From: Arachnopeziza araneosa
Taxonomy: Eukaryota; Ascomycota; Leotiomycetes; Helotiales; Arachnopezizaceae
DNA: 64,000 nt
NCBI GenBank assembly: GCA_003988855.1
Contig: QYAI01000079.1
Span: forward strand, 93,185 to 157,184
Direction of reading: 5' to 3'
A program made the position numbers and the translations under genes. Under the pieces are notes generated by a model, which worked only from the letters and a program-made list of their open reading frames with translations, was not told where the DNA came from and made no database searches. Within the stretch, counting starts at the first letter, position 1. Every line of letters begins with the position of its first letter. This document shows, in pieces, positions 1 through 11,695 of this stretch.

Positions 1-692
1 CACTAGGGATAGACCTAGGGAGTGATCTAAGGACAGTCGGTGGAGTTGCATCGGGGAGTTGGATGCTCTCCGTAGGTGTGTCTGTGACTAGCGCAGGGAC
101 CAGATTGGTAAGTTAGTGCTGTCGACGAAAGTGTGAAGGAGCAGCGGAGGAGTGTCGAAGAATTTCCCGTGAAGTCCATCTTGAAGAATCAACATCACTT
201 TACCACCTATCATTATCACTTCTTTTCTAGCACCTAGAGCTAATGGCAATTGTGCGGTGGCCGCCAAGGTTGGTGTGGGTAATGGAGAGGATATCTTTGA
301 TGGTTGATGTTCAGCGGGAGTGGTATCTTCCTGATCATCTTCCTGCAATAGTGAAGGTCGAACAGGCTGTTCGGGATCGATCCATCTCTTATCTTTCTCA
401 CGGCTATCCCATAAGGTTTCCTCAGTATGAAGCGCATACGCACGAATGACAACGTTGCCTTCGCCGTTTTCACCAGACGCCTCAATCAGTTCGCAAATCT
501 CAGCAATAACACCGGCACTGATTATATTTGATTGTGAGCAATACGCAACTTGGTGATAGCCGCGATCTGGATCAATAGTATTAGCCGTAAACTAACGCTT
601 GTAGTAATCATTAGCAGATGACGAATTTGAGAATTTGAGAATCTGATCTGTCTTTACACAAACAACCTGGTCCACCAGCGACGATACCAATA
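1..692. other. No assignable gene
   Basis: Overlapping open frames of 60-90 codons occur on both strands, but none shows a domain, a signal peptide or convincing splice structure. The minus-strand frames near 88-485 could be the 3' continuation of the degraded frame at 693-1422. I assign nothing here. Confidence 0.4.
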
Positions 693-1422
693 TTACTTGG
701 GATTTTTGAGACAGTTGAGGAACGTCAACTGATGGATAGTACGATTGAGGTTCGCGAAATCCAGTACCACAGGCTCCTTTTCAAAGGTACGGAAGAGTTT
801 GGTATAATTCACGACTTCCATGTTTTGCCCAAAGAGAATCTTTTGAAGGATTTCGTGGCGATTTTCCTCATTAATAAGGATGTGTCCAACAGCATTGACG
901 ATGCGCTTAGTAGACTTATTATCACCCTTAATGCGAAGAGTGACCAACTGCTTCGGAGTCTCTATCAATTGAAGAGTGAAGTCATTGGGTGACAGCGTCA
1001 AGTATTCTTTCGCGGTCATGGCATCGATCTCATAAGTGGAGAACTTGACATAGTCTCCAGAAGACTTGTCTATTGACTCGAACAGCCTAAAAGCTCGAGC
1101 GACCTTTTGTTGAAAGGGTACAAATGAAGGTTCAATAATGACTCCAGCCCCACTGGTCTACTACAACATCAAAATCAAGCGTAATAGAGTCTCCTGCTTG
1201 GAGGCTTAAGATAATTTCATCATCAAGGGTGGACATAAAGACGAAATACAATGCAACTTGGCTAACATTCAACTTCACTGTCTCTAGATCTTCCATGATC
1301 GTCGCCACGCCCATGGTTGTAGTCAAGCTCAAGAGGTATGGCAATGCAGCGGAGGGTCTTAGCCTGACATTCTCGCCACGCAGGCACTTTTGATCAGCTT
1401 GAAAGCGGGCCTTCGAGATCAA
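693..1422 (-). pseudogene. Uncharacterised, frame-disrupted reading frame
   Basis: Two minus-strand frames look coding (mixed, non-repetitive composition) and abut. One runs from 1422 to 1132. The other is open from about 1150 down to 693 and contains, near its middle, an EIDAMTAKEYLTLSP stretch. They overlap near 1132-1150 in different frames, as one indel would cause, and I see no good intron there. Another minus-strand frame lies just upstream at 1498-1788. I recognise no family. The whole could be a decayed gene or an old mobile-element fragment; a spliced gene with introns I misread is the alternative. Confidence 0.3.
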
Positions 1423-1721
1423 ATTAGCATCTGAGCCACCCTTCTCTCAATATGCAAGATATGGGTGGCCGGTTGCTTCTTGGTTGCGAATCTGGTCTTA
1501 TAGACCTTGAAACAGAGTGTTGAAGGTATCTGTCTCGTTTATCTGGATTGTGAAGTGAGCACGCTCTTCAGCCACGAGGAATTTCAGAATATCATGCTCG
1601 ACTCCACAGGCGGGTGACGTCGGTTGATAAGTATCTTTAAACATATGCTCGGTCCATATAGCTCGTCCAGTCAGCGCTACATTGTTTGAAAAACAGTCTG
1701 CCTTTCTCTTCGGAACTGTTT

Positions 1722-1846
1722 TAAATGTCGAATTTAACGTGCGACAATCAAAAGTGCTCAAATATCGAACTTGACATCCAACAATCAAAAGGCTTCATTA
1801 TCGAACCTAATATACAACAATGAAAGGTGTTTAAATGTCGAATTGG
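1722..1846. repeat. 37-bp tandem repeat, about 3.4 copies
   Basis: Three consecutive 37-bp units start at 1722, 1759 and 1796, followed by a partial unit. Each carries a TCGAA core, a variable RTSCRACAA segment and a CAATCAAAAG-like stretch. Related units recur at 18609-18681, 25333-25380, 25915-25989 (reverse orientation) and 49377-49422, so this is a dispersed family and not a local accident. Confidence 0.8.
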
Positions 1847-2241
1847 AAATGCAAAGAGATATTTGTACTATGTTAGGAGGGTGGGTGAACCTAGGAGCTA
1901 TTAGTTAAGGCTAAATGGTCGCGACCGAAATTTGAGGAGGCTATTCACAACCCTTCTGAGCGGAATATACTACCTGTGACCCAGTTGTGCCTATTCAAAA
2001 GCGTGATGAGGTTTACTTGTACTTCAAATCCGAATATCACCAGGATGATAAATTGACGTAGCCGAGTGACTTCTCAGCCTTTTTAGCATCTAATTGCCAA
2101 TTCCTCACAGAACAGAATATCGCAAATACGATGCGAGTGGGTATCATTTTATTTTTAGACTAGAGGGAAATATCCCACGGCCAAGGCACGAAAACCAACG
2201 CTATCTTGTAGCACGAGTCTATGACAACATCTATCCCAAAT

Positions 2242-4041
2242 CTACTTCTCTGCAAGCGTTGTCCCCTCTTCCGTCTCGATAATGCCTCCCAGTTTTGGGC
2301 CTTCGTAATTCTTTTTCGCATGAATAAACCACCAAGCAGCTGCCAAAAACGCAACCCCAGCCAAGATAACACTGTTGTAATTCATCGTTGCGACAGCCAC
2401 CGGCAGGCTGTATGGGAAGCAGAAGATCACGTTGAAGAAAATAATTCCAATGATCGCAATGGCGTTGATGGCGAATCCTGCCTTGCCCATCCAGAAAGGT
2501 CCTTGAGGAAGATTCTTGCGGCCGGAGAAAAGATGTCCACCAATAGCTAGAGCATATGATGTGGTAGTAAGGATGACGAATGAACCAACAAGATCGGAGA
2601 AAGCGGCATGACTTCCAAGAGTGATGGCGCCGAAAGCTGTGGTCATAATACCTGTAAAGATGGTGGCGGGGATTGGACAACTGAGATCTTCGTCAACCTT
2701 GGAGAAAAAGCCGGAGAATGGGACGGCGTTGTCACGAGCAAGCGCCCACCAGGTACGGCCTACAGTGAGGAAAGTACCGATCAAGCAAGGGGCCAAGGAA
2801 AGGAAAATGATGAAGAGCAGACCAAAGGTTGCTCCAGTGGAACCGGTGGCCTGAGCATAGACTTCTGCAAGAGGGAAGGAGCCAGCACTGTTGAGCACAG
2901 CGTCAAGATCTGTGATTCCGTAGAAGAGAGTAATCGCAAAGACAAAAGCGCCTAGTTTCAAAAGGGTCAGTAATAATTATCAATTTTGATTGGTTCAACA
3001 TACATATAGTACCCAGAATCATCTGCGCTGCAATTGCTTTGGGAAGATCTCGGCGTGGATTGGGAACTTCTTCCGCCATATGGGTACAGCTCTGGAGTCA
3101 GTTAGCTCTATTTTCAATCTTATTTGGGACCTATTCTCGAGCTTACATCGGGAGTTCCGATCGTGAACGCCCCGTTCAATACTCCAGCCAAGAAAGCGAA
3201 CCCACTTGTCCATCCTGTCTCATTATTCCAGTCCGACCAGACAAAGGAATTTGAGGCATGAGTCTTGGGCATGGCCGCAACCACAATCAATGTCACCAAT
3301 CCACCAACCAACACGACAAATAATCCAAATTGCTGTAGGTATGGAAGGAATCTGTTGAAGAAGATCGTAGCGGCTATGCAGATCCAAGTGATCAACAGTA
3401 GAGCAATGAAGAGATGCCACGGCTGAATGACATAGTCTGGATGATAGAGACTGTACATTTGAATGACCAATTCCGACATGATGTATACGATTGATGCAAG
3501 ATCAAAAAGCCATCCAAAAAAGTTCAGCCAGCCTGCGAAAAACCCGAGACTGCGACCGTATTTCGGGCCAGGGCATAAGGTAGCCCAGTGATAGACTCCT
3601 CCGGACGAAGGAACTGCGGAGACCAGCTTGAGGTATAGTCAGAGGAGTTATTCATTGCGGCAGTTCGATATTCAACACGTACCTCTGCAAGTGATGCAGC
3701 AATAAAGGCATAGTATAAGGCTGCGACCAGGAATTCGTACAGTACACCAGGAGGTCCTCCATTGTCTGTAAGGATAATCAACAATGGATTATGCAGGATT
3801 GAGTGTGGGAAGACTTACATATCGCAACATTCAAAGATGTACCGATTGCAACCCAGGCGTTATCAACCGTCAGGGCCATCCCGCAGATGCTAAGAAGTCC
3901 ATACTGTCGATCCAATTGATCCCTATGACCGGAAGCATTGATGATCTCGGTGCTGCCATCTCTGACGATCACATCGTCCTGGGTGTTGAAGGATGACTCT
4001 GGGATTTTGGTCGCACTCTCTAGCTCAGGACCTTTCTCCAT
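2242..4041 (-). CDS. APC-superfamily permease (choline/GABA/amino-acid transporter type)
   Basis: Predicted plasma-membrane transporter of the fungal amino-acid/choline permease group, to which yeast Hnm1 and Uga4 belong. Five exons read as 3819-4041, 3683-3765, 3147-3626, 3004-3091 and 2242-2951, joining to 527 residues, a normal family length. Seen in the protein: a hydrophilic N-terminus, then about 12 hydrophobic segments. The GGPPGVLY and VPSSGGVYHW motifs lie in the first third, THMAEEVPNPRRDLPKA in the middle and YGITDLDAVLN after it; these spacings and motifs are characteristic of the choline/GABA permease branch. The start is the first ATG of the open exon. Substrate cannot be told from sequence alone. 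The gene is transcribed away from the BTB gene at 5698. Confidence 0.9.
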
Positions 4042-5697
4042 GTTGGATAAGCTTGTTTCGGCAGCGAAAAGGTCTGGCGCAACGTTTCAATCCTAGGAAT
4101 CCAATCTTGAATCAATTCAAGATCGCGAATTGAATGATTGACGTCGAGAAGAAGAAAAAATCTAGAGAAGATCGCTTCGGTTACACGTACAAACATAGAG
4201 ACGCGAGTAATATAAGACGTCGCGGAGCGGCATAGTTGCTTTTCCCGACCCAGGACATTGGTAACTGCAATTCGATGGTTTGATAGTGGCGCATAGGTAA
4301 TTACCTAACAGAGGAAGGTGAGATGATAAGACAAGAAGCAGCTGCAAAGATAAGGCGCGACACTTCCAGGTTTCTGAGAGGTTCAAAGCGAGCCACGTGA
4401 TGCGGGTAGCTCCCGGTTCCCGTAGTCTTGGCGTGGGATAAGGGATTTTGCCAATTACCTAAGGCGCATCAAACAGAAACACGTAAACGCAAACGTAAGG
4501 ATTAAAGTAAACAAAACAAACGAAAAATCTTTTCTTCACACAGCTCGGAAATTTGATCATTCACATGGGAGGCACAAACTTGTTCGGCATTTTACTGTTG
4601 AATGTAGTCATTGAGATGACTGGGCCTTTCCATTTTGAAGCTTCAAACCTTTGTCCTCTTATCGACTTCTTTCCGGCGTATTCGTTTCCAAGATGTTGTT
4701 AAAACCCCCAAGTTTCCGGCAATCTCGGACACTGCTCAATCAAGAGCATCCGCTGACCACCCCAGATCTAAAAGTGTGGAAATTGGAAGGATTATACGCA
4801 GACTCTCATAAATTTGTGACAGTCAAGGCTGCCTGATCACGTGCGCTCATCTTCTTGGTTCTGTTACTTTTGGTTTGCTGTTGAATCCAAACGGTCTCCC
4901 CAATATTGCCATTCAAAGCAGTCTTAGGAAGGGAATTTGCAGGATGTGTTGCGGACACTCGAACTCCTTTGCGCCTCTCATTGTCCCAAACGTAGAGCCG
5001 ATACTTAGGTGTATAATAGGGGTTAAAAATATATATTGTAAACAATAGCCTTATTTTTCACACACCCAATCTTTCCACGTTGATATCGAAATTCAAAAGT
5101 ATTTTTAGAAATGAAGCTTTCTGAACCTGCGATAGACAATACTTCTTGGTCAAAACAACTTCAATTGTCCTATTTCCTTCCTAAATTCCCCTATGGTGGA
5201 GTTTTCACAACAGGAAGATATTGTGCGAGTGTATTAATCAGTAATATATTATTCTTTAACACACTCGTGGCTCAGAAAATATAAGGTTCTAATTCTCGTA
5301 CTTGCGAATCCAAAATTCTTGGAATCAGTTTCTTAAGCTTGAGGAGGTAATTTCATTGTTAATATTTAGACAGAGATCGCTCTACTGCCCTTTTGTTGGT
5401 AATAGATCATTCTTGTGAGTTCTTCTTTGAGTAAGAAAGGTAATGGATGCGATAAATCTAGCTAGTGAATTAAATAATTGCAGGTAGAAATTCACTGCCA
5501 GAGTTCCGACGAAAGCAAATTCATAATCTTGCAATTTCAACTTCTTACAACCACTTCAATTCCTTCAATTATTCACACCACCATAAAACAATCAAATAGC
5601 GCATTCTGAGGAGAATAATGGAGGGAAGTCTTCTTATCGAAGGCCGTGATAGCCAAGCTAAAGAGAAAATAATTCCTGAGTAACAACCCCTTAAACT
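4042..5697. other. Divergent intergenic region, no supported gene
   Basis: This 1.65-kb spacer separates the divergent permease and BTB genes and should hold both promoters. Small open frames at 4651-4836 (+) and 4806-5045 (-) overlap each other and show no domain. From about 5040 the sequence is AT-rich. Confidence 0.5.
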
Positions 5698-6381
5698 TTG
5701 ACCATGAAGGATCTCCCTAACATAAATCTCAGACCCAACCTCGTCACTATCATCGTCGGCAGAGAAGGTGGTCAACAAACGTTCAAGGTCCATAAGGAGC
5801 TCATCTGCTACCACTCGCCAGTCTTCACCGACGCATTTAGTGGTGATTCAATCGAAGGCGAATACGACAGCGAGACCCAAACGTTAAGAATTGATCTAGT
5901 CCATAGCAATGTCTTCGCATGCTTGGTAAATTGGCTTTATACCAAATACGTTCTCATAGAAGAGACACCAGGTGGTGATCAAGTCCGTCTAACTACTTTG
6001 AGGACCTTGGCGCGACTCTGGCTTTTGGCACAAGCTCTTAAGATGCCGCGTCTTCAAGATGATGTCCTCGACGTCCTCGAGTCGAAAATAGAAAAGGAGA
6101 CCAATGTTGCTTGCCGTTTCTGGGCCTGGCTCTATGCTCTTGAAGAGACGGATGGGGTTCTTATGATGAGAATCCTTGTGACGTTTCGATTGTTCCTCTG
6201 CTGGCAAGAAGTGGAGCCAATGTTGCAAAATGGATTGCCCAAAGGATTCGCCCAGCACATTGACAAAGTTTCCAAAGATCTCTTGAATGCCGAGCGTGGA
6301 GAGGAATTGAATGAAACAATGAGAATAGCGGCTTTTAGAGTTATTCGCAGAGAATGCGGAAACATTTTATCAGAGTTCTGA
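5698..6381 (+). CDS. BTB/POZ domain protein
   Basis: Single-exon 227-residue protein. Residues about 14-90 form a BTB/POZ fold: VTIIVG strand, FKVHKELICYHSPVF (the conserved H-K-x-L-x-x-x-S-P-x-F core) and LVNWLYTK near the end. An RLWLLAQALKMPRLQDDVL helix follows, matching the usual W-x-L-A-D-x-L-x-x-P-x-L-Q extension of fungal BTB proteins. No Kelch, MATH or zinc-finger region follows, so it belongs to the expanded short fungal BTB class, whose cellular role is mostly unknown; Cullin-3 adaptor function is possible but not shown. It resembles the BTB gene at 19437 and the pseudogene at 20685. The ATG at 5698 is followed two codons later by a second possible start. Confidence 0.88.
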   Translation: MTMKDLPNINLRPNLVTIIVGREGGQQTFKVHKELICYHSPVFTDAFSGDSIEGEYDSETQTLRIDLVHSNVFACLVNWLYTKYVLIEETPGGDQVRLTTLRTLARLWLLAQALKMPRLQDDVLDVLESKIEKETNVACRFWAWLYALEETDGVLMMRILVTFRLFLCWQEVEPMLQNGLPKGFAQHIDKVSKDLLNAERGEELNETMRIAAFRVIRRECGNILSEF

Positions 6382-6638
6382 AGAATGTAAGCAACGGGAC
6401 ATGATGGGGTCCCGCATACTCACGGAGGGTCAAATGGTCGAAAACTATGAGAATTAATAGTGATAGTATGGCCGGGAGTGTCTTGGGCCTAGGATACGAT
6501 GCAAGAAAAAAATCGATTGAGTTACTATTCCATCAACCTAATTGTGTTTCAGGCGGAGTGACGAGAGGATGTCATACCAGATCAAGTTCCAAACAAATGC
6601 AACAATGCTGCAGCCCATTTTCATTACCATAATTCGTG

Positions 6639-7949
6639 TTAGATGATTACATCATATCTACCCTGGCGAACCCAATATCCAAGGTCATCTCCCATAGAAC
6701 TCCCACCGCTGTCAGGCGCTCCAGGTAAATCCCGCCAGAAACGTGGATAGGAGAACTTCCCCGATTTGATATTATCCTGCATAATACTAGATTCCTTGAG
6801 GAGTTTTCCTCTCGTGTCTTCATAGAGGTTGTAAGGGACACTAATGTTGCACTTCTTGATTTGGCCTTGATATTCCGCGATGAGGCCATCGGTATATCGA
6901 AGAAGAAAACCAATACAGTAATCTGAACGAGTTTTCCATACCTCACCATCAAGCTCCTCAGGGAAATAATTTAGGCAACTGAGAGATAAGTTCACCTGTC
7001 GGAGATTTGGAAACCTCGAACGTTTGAGGAGCCACATTGTTCGGATGTATGATTGGACCATGTTGATGTCCATGCGGCCTGAGCTTGTCGATTTCCAATA
7101 CAACTCCAGTGAGGTTATTGAAATCAATCTTTGGGGGAGAATCAATTTGTTGATCTTGCTCATCAGAAAGGGGGCGTTGATAAAAATAGTGTTTGATGAG
7201 TATAACAAATCGATGGCTTCAACATATCTGCGGATAGTTCAGTAAGTTGCAATGAGAGCTACATAGATCCAAGAAAATTGTCTCATGACTACAGCCAAAA
7301 AATAAAGGAAATGGGAAAAAAAGGAGATTAGTTTAATAATTGCTGTCAACACTAGGTTCGACAAGAGAACCTGCAGCCGGAGGATAGAGCTTTAGGAACG
7401 AACGTACGCCTGACGACAAGTCAACAGCCAGCCCATAACGCCGATGAAGCACCGTTCAGAGTGCTTTATACCCCTAGTGCAACACCCTTGACCAAGTCTA
7501 CAGCGATCATAATCCAGCAAAACCTCTCCCGACATCCGATGGCAAACACTACCCCACCATCTCCAAGCCAACGGGCCGCTTGATTGAAACACAGGCATTT
7601 CCTCTGCTATTTCAGTGCTCACATAGTCAATCCGGGTATGGCCAAATCCTCGAATATCCTCAATTTTGTATTGGAGATCCATGTGGACGGTTTGATTCCC
7701 GAAAGCATAGCCGTATATCGAGCGGCGAATCTCGAGAGGTAACGCGTTAAAAAAGGAGCTTCTTGAGGTGGAAAATAAGCTAGATGAGGGAGCTAGGGGA
7801 CTTGAGGGCCTTGTTAGACAGTTTGGGCGTGTTTCTGGGAGGAATGGAGGTTCTACTGGCCTATTGGGTGGAGCAACTTTGGTTTGAGCAGTCTTGAGTT
7901 TCCTGAATCGACGAAGCTTCCGCTGAACCCAGGACCAAAGACTAGGCAT
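6639..7949 (-). CDS. DUF7730-type fungal protein
   Basis: Two exons, 7408-7949 and 6639-7227, separated by a 180-bp GT-AG intron (donor GTACGT, acceptor CGCAG). The N-terminal 60 residues are basic and proline/serine-rich. The domain then opens with LPLEIRRSIYGYAFG and contains LLTCRQ split by the intron from AYVEAIDLLYSSNTI, an F-box-like start and cysteine-loop arrangement typical of the DUF7730 family found in large numbers in Pezizomycotina. The C-terminal part continues with strands and a variable tail ending near residue 375. Function is unknown for the family. The stop falls about 260 bp past the convergent BTB gene. Confidence 0.85.
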
Positions 7950-8207
7950 TTTGATAATTTAGTCTCATCATTTATATACAAGCTTATAGTTGAATCAGCA
8001 AAGAGTATTGGATGTTGTGAGGTGTGAAGAGACACGTCTGCCTTGAAGAAGGTTGGAAAGGTCACGTGCCATATCTTATTACTAAGCAGATTAATTTCCT
8101 AACTTATTAGGTACCTAGCCCCTCCATGACCTCTGTCACCACTGTTCACTTCTTTCATTGAGCGTTCTCTAGCACGCGTCGTGTATCGATATCATCTCAA
8201 TGCGCCA

Positions 8208-9843
8208 TTACAACACCAAGAACAAATAGCCATAAACGACCCCCAAAGTCTGCAACAAGCCCTGCCCACTTGCTTTATACGCCAGATTTGCAGCACCCGT
8301 CGCCTGAACAGGGCCAGATGATGTGGTTGCAATGGCAGTCGAATTTGGAGCGGCGCTGGTTGTTGGTTTTGGAGTTGTTGATGATGAGTGCGTCGCTGTA
8401 GTTGTTGTGCTTGCGCTTGCGGAACTCGAGGTTGATAAAGGAGACATAACCTATCGAAGGGTCAATATACTTGCTCTCACGCTAACGGATACGCTGATTC
8501 GTGGGCCTGCACCCATCAACATCTCGATTGTCTCACTTCAACAGAGGCTCTGAAGACATCTCTAAGAAGATAGAGTTCGGATTCAATGCGAGAACCAATT
8601 CCGTCTCCTGAGAATTGACCAAAAATAATTTGAAAGTGAACAGGAATATCAAATACGGGGTGTACCATGACTTAACGCATCCTCTGGCACGGGATCAGAA
8701 CGATAACACTCACCTTATCAAGGACATGCATCAATCCATTGTTCGTCCTACCGAATCCATCAGTTTTCACCGTGATCTGGGTTCATTGAACAATTACTTA
8801 CAGAACATTAAGCTGCAAAACTTTCGCATCATTGAAGTATACATTCCCGTTTGATAACGTTACTCTGACGGTGTCATTACTCAGACTGGTAAATGTCTGT
8901 CCATCCTGCAGGAAATTGGAATACAGTGGCAACGGAATGGTATGGAACGCCAAAGCATTTGAGAGCACCGAGATATTTGCCTTGACATCTGGACTGCCCG
9001 CGTTCAAGAATGCCTGATTATTGGGACCCAAGCACGTAACGTTGTTGAAGGTATCGAGGAATGATCCAAGCCCAGTTCGGTTCAATGAGGCGTCGAGGGA
9101 TGAAAGTCCCCAAGCAGATATTGTTTTCGTACAGACTTCAGGGAGAGTCAAGAAGCTTCGAAAGGTCAGTTTCAAGGAACTCTAATCGTCTGGCAACAGT
9201 AAAGAACTTCAAAGCAGTTCAAGAGAAGAAATATCTCTGTGCAAATAAGACCAGCTTACCCATCTACCTCCTCAAATTGTCCGCCATCGAAGACGCCATG
9301 CAAGACAGTTAGGTTGACTTGATGTCCCAAACCAGACTGCACGTACGCCGATGAGGAGCTTAGTTGCCGAGCACTAAAACTGGTGAGTGTAGTATTCGGA
9401 GCAATAAATACGACTTGGCCATCGTGGCCTCCGGTGTTGGAACCGCCGCCAGCTGATATCAGGCCAGCGCCCGCAGTTCGATTGTCGTACTGTGGCCCCG
9501 AAAGAGCTGTAGGGACTGTGATTCCTTTTGGGGCGGTAAAATTCTGTGCACTGAGTAGACCATCAATGATGTGATATGGGATCGCAGATTGCAAGAACTC
9601 TTGATTCAGTGGCTCGCCAGTGCTTGCTTGAAAGTTGAGGAAAGCATTGTTGTTTGGGACGAGGACTGTCACTGGTGATGAAGGCGAGACTGAGAGAAGG
9701 CTGCCTGCCAAGCCAGGATTGGTGGTCAAGAGACCTGTGAAATTCGACAGTTGTGGGTATTGGGAGATGGCCTGGAGAAAGGATGTTGCAAGAGCGTGCT
9801 GACACAGCCAGAAAAAGGCCCAAATTGGAAGAGAGAACTTCAT
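8208..9843 (-). CDS. GPI-anchored fasciclin (FAS1) domain protein
   Basis: Secreted cell-wall or surface adhesion-type protein. Exon 1 (about 9256-9843) starts with a signal peptide (MKFSLPIWAFFWLCQHALA) and carries FAS1 repeat 1, including VTVLVPNNNAFL and YHIIDG. Exon 2 (about 8800-9184) carries repeat 2 with TCLGPNNQAFL and FHTIPLPLYSN. A short exon near 8711-8775 encodes NGLMHVLDK, the typical closing strand of a FAS1 domain. The last exon (8208-8452) gives a Ser/Thr-rich stalk and a C-terminal hydrophobic tail (YGYLFLVL) consistent with GPI attachment. Many N-x-T/S sites are visible. The splice site between repeat 2 and the short exon is not clean: the strong GTAAGT donor would shift frame, so the boundary there is uncertain. 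Confidence 0.85.
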
Positions 9844-10419
9844 TCTTAATCCTCACACTTCAGCTTAGTTGGCTTTTACATCACAGTGTCGAAGGGCAGA
9901 TGACTTTATATCATGTTTGGTCTTCAAAACCATTCTTCACGAGACAAGGCTCCAGTGATGCATATCTCGGCGTGAAGCCGCACGGGAAAAGAAACCAAAG
10001 GAGGAACTCTTGACAATTATCAGCTGTGCTGACATGCAAGATTCGCTCTTCATCCCGAAAATGGGCACGTTGCAGACACTGCACACATCTTCGTTTGCGC
10101 CTGAGTGGTTGAATTTCAGCCTCATCTAATTCTATTTGGTCAAGTTGTGCCACAATACTTGGCGGCTCTTGGCTGGTCTTGGCTGGAGTAGGCAGTCGAA
10201 TGAATATTCTCACCTCTACACCTTTATGCGCATCCTTCCTTTTCTCCGCAGGTGTTGTGGCTCGACCTTTTGAGTAAGTGTATTCAGCTCATGCAGCTAT
10301 CTTTTATTGATCCCCGCTATGATGAGAGCCTCGTGGTTCTGTTTGTTTCTCCGGTGTGTCAAAGTGTTTTTTCCAACTGTACTGCTTCTACTCGCGTTTT
10401 CTGTATTGGCATATAAGCT
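9844..10419. other. Divergent promoter region
   Basis: This spacer separates the divergent FAS1 and Cys-rich membrane genes. I see no supported gene; the minus-strand frame at 9911-10213 has no domain features. Confidence 0.4.
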
Positions 10420-11488
10420 ATGAGTATGGAATTCATAAGCTTCATCTTTGCTGTACTTATTGCATCGCCTCTTGTGATCGCAGACGCATTTCAATTCAAA
10501 CCCACATCTACTGGAGTCTTGGCCAGTACGGCTGTTTGCCTAGAAAGCTTTCCAGCAATCACGACTGGGCCTTCTCACGATGATCTTAGAAGGCAAACTA
10601 ACAACAACAACGTTTGCGGCTGGATCAATGGGAATGCAGGTATGGAATATTCGTGTGAAAGCCTCAAAGTAATGGCGTACTGAGCTCCTACGATAGCATC
10701 GGAAGTGAGCTGCCCTTCGAACTTCTACTGTGCGACCCAGAGTACTTTTGTTGGTTGCTGTGCAGTAGCAAGTTGCGCTGGCATTGTAACAAGCTGCTAT
10801 GATATTTTGGGACCGATTTGCGATGCTGCTTGTCAGAGGAATATTGGGAATTTGGTTTGGTAAGCCACACTCTTAATCCGAGATCGCTGACTTACCCTGA
10901 TCTTATAGCCCATCCTCTTTGCCATATTGTGGAACATATCTTTATCCAGGAGGATCAGTAGGATATGGTTGCCGCAATGCGATAGGTTATACGGCATCAG
11001 TGTTGTTGGCAGCGTCAACTAGCGACGGAGGTCACCTTACCCTTTCAACTTCAAGCTCATCTTCATTGGCACCACTCACTTCCACATCTACGGTATTCCC
11101 AACAATGCCAACTACACCGACAGCAACACCAGGACCTGTTGCGACGAAGAGCGGACTAGGTGGTGGCCCGATTGCTGGAGTTGTACTTGGGACGATTGCC
11201 GTCCTTGCACTCATCGGTGCTCTCATCTTCTGGATGCTTATGACACGTCGAAGACATCAGACCAAAGAACAACAAGAAGCTTATCAAATGCAAACTCCAA
11301 CTCATACTCCAGTTCAGAAGTATCCTGCCTCAGGCGGCTTCTACATCATTCCCAAAGATGAGCCTCGGGGTGGTTCTCCAGCGGGTCACGCTTCTCCCAC
11401 ATCTTTTCACGGCTCAGATCTCTCAGGCCCCACAAGGAGTAGCCAGCTAGTAGATTATCATGGACCAACAATGCCAGAGATGCATTGA
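10420..11488 (+). CDS. Single-pass membrane protein with Cys-rich ectodomain
   Basis: Type I membrane protein read as three exons. Exon 1 ends near 10638, exon 2 covers about 10701-10860, and exon 3 starts after the acceptor TTATAG at about 10909. The N-terminus is a signal peptide (MEFISFIFAVLIASPLVIADA). Exons 2-3 give a Cys-rich ectodomain: SCPSNFYC, GCCAVASC, ICDAACQ, PYCGTY and YGCRN. A Ser/Thr/Pro-rich linker follows, then one transmembrane helix (GVVLGTIAVLALIGALIFW), an RRRHQ stop-transfer and a roughly 85-residue Pro/Ser-rich cytosolic tail. The architecture resembles fungal wall-sensor-like proteins (Mid2/WSC style), but I cannot assign a named family. The first splice acceptor has two in-frame options. 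Confidence 0.75.
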
Positions 11489-11695
11489 AATCCTACTAAT
11501 TAGGGGATGTGAGTAATTTCGAAATATTGAGTGAATATCTTTATTTACTGTTAGCTTTATGCTTGTCGGGATGAAGAGATATCTCAGTTTAATATTGGAG
11601 CCTATGCCAATAATCAAACACACTCTTTGTATTCTAGTCAAATGTCCGCATCTGACAACTCGCACTTACACCTCCGCTGACAAGCACTTATCTTT

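Noticed and set aside
1132..1788. Viral or retroelement origin for the degraded minus-strand frames
   Set aside because: No reverse transcriptase, integrase, capsid or polymerase motif is visible, so origin cannot be claimed.
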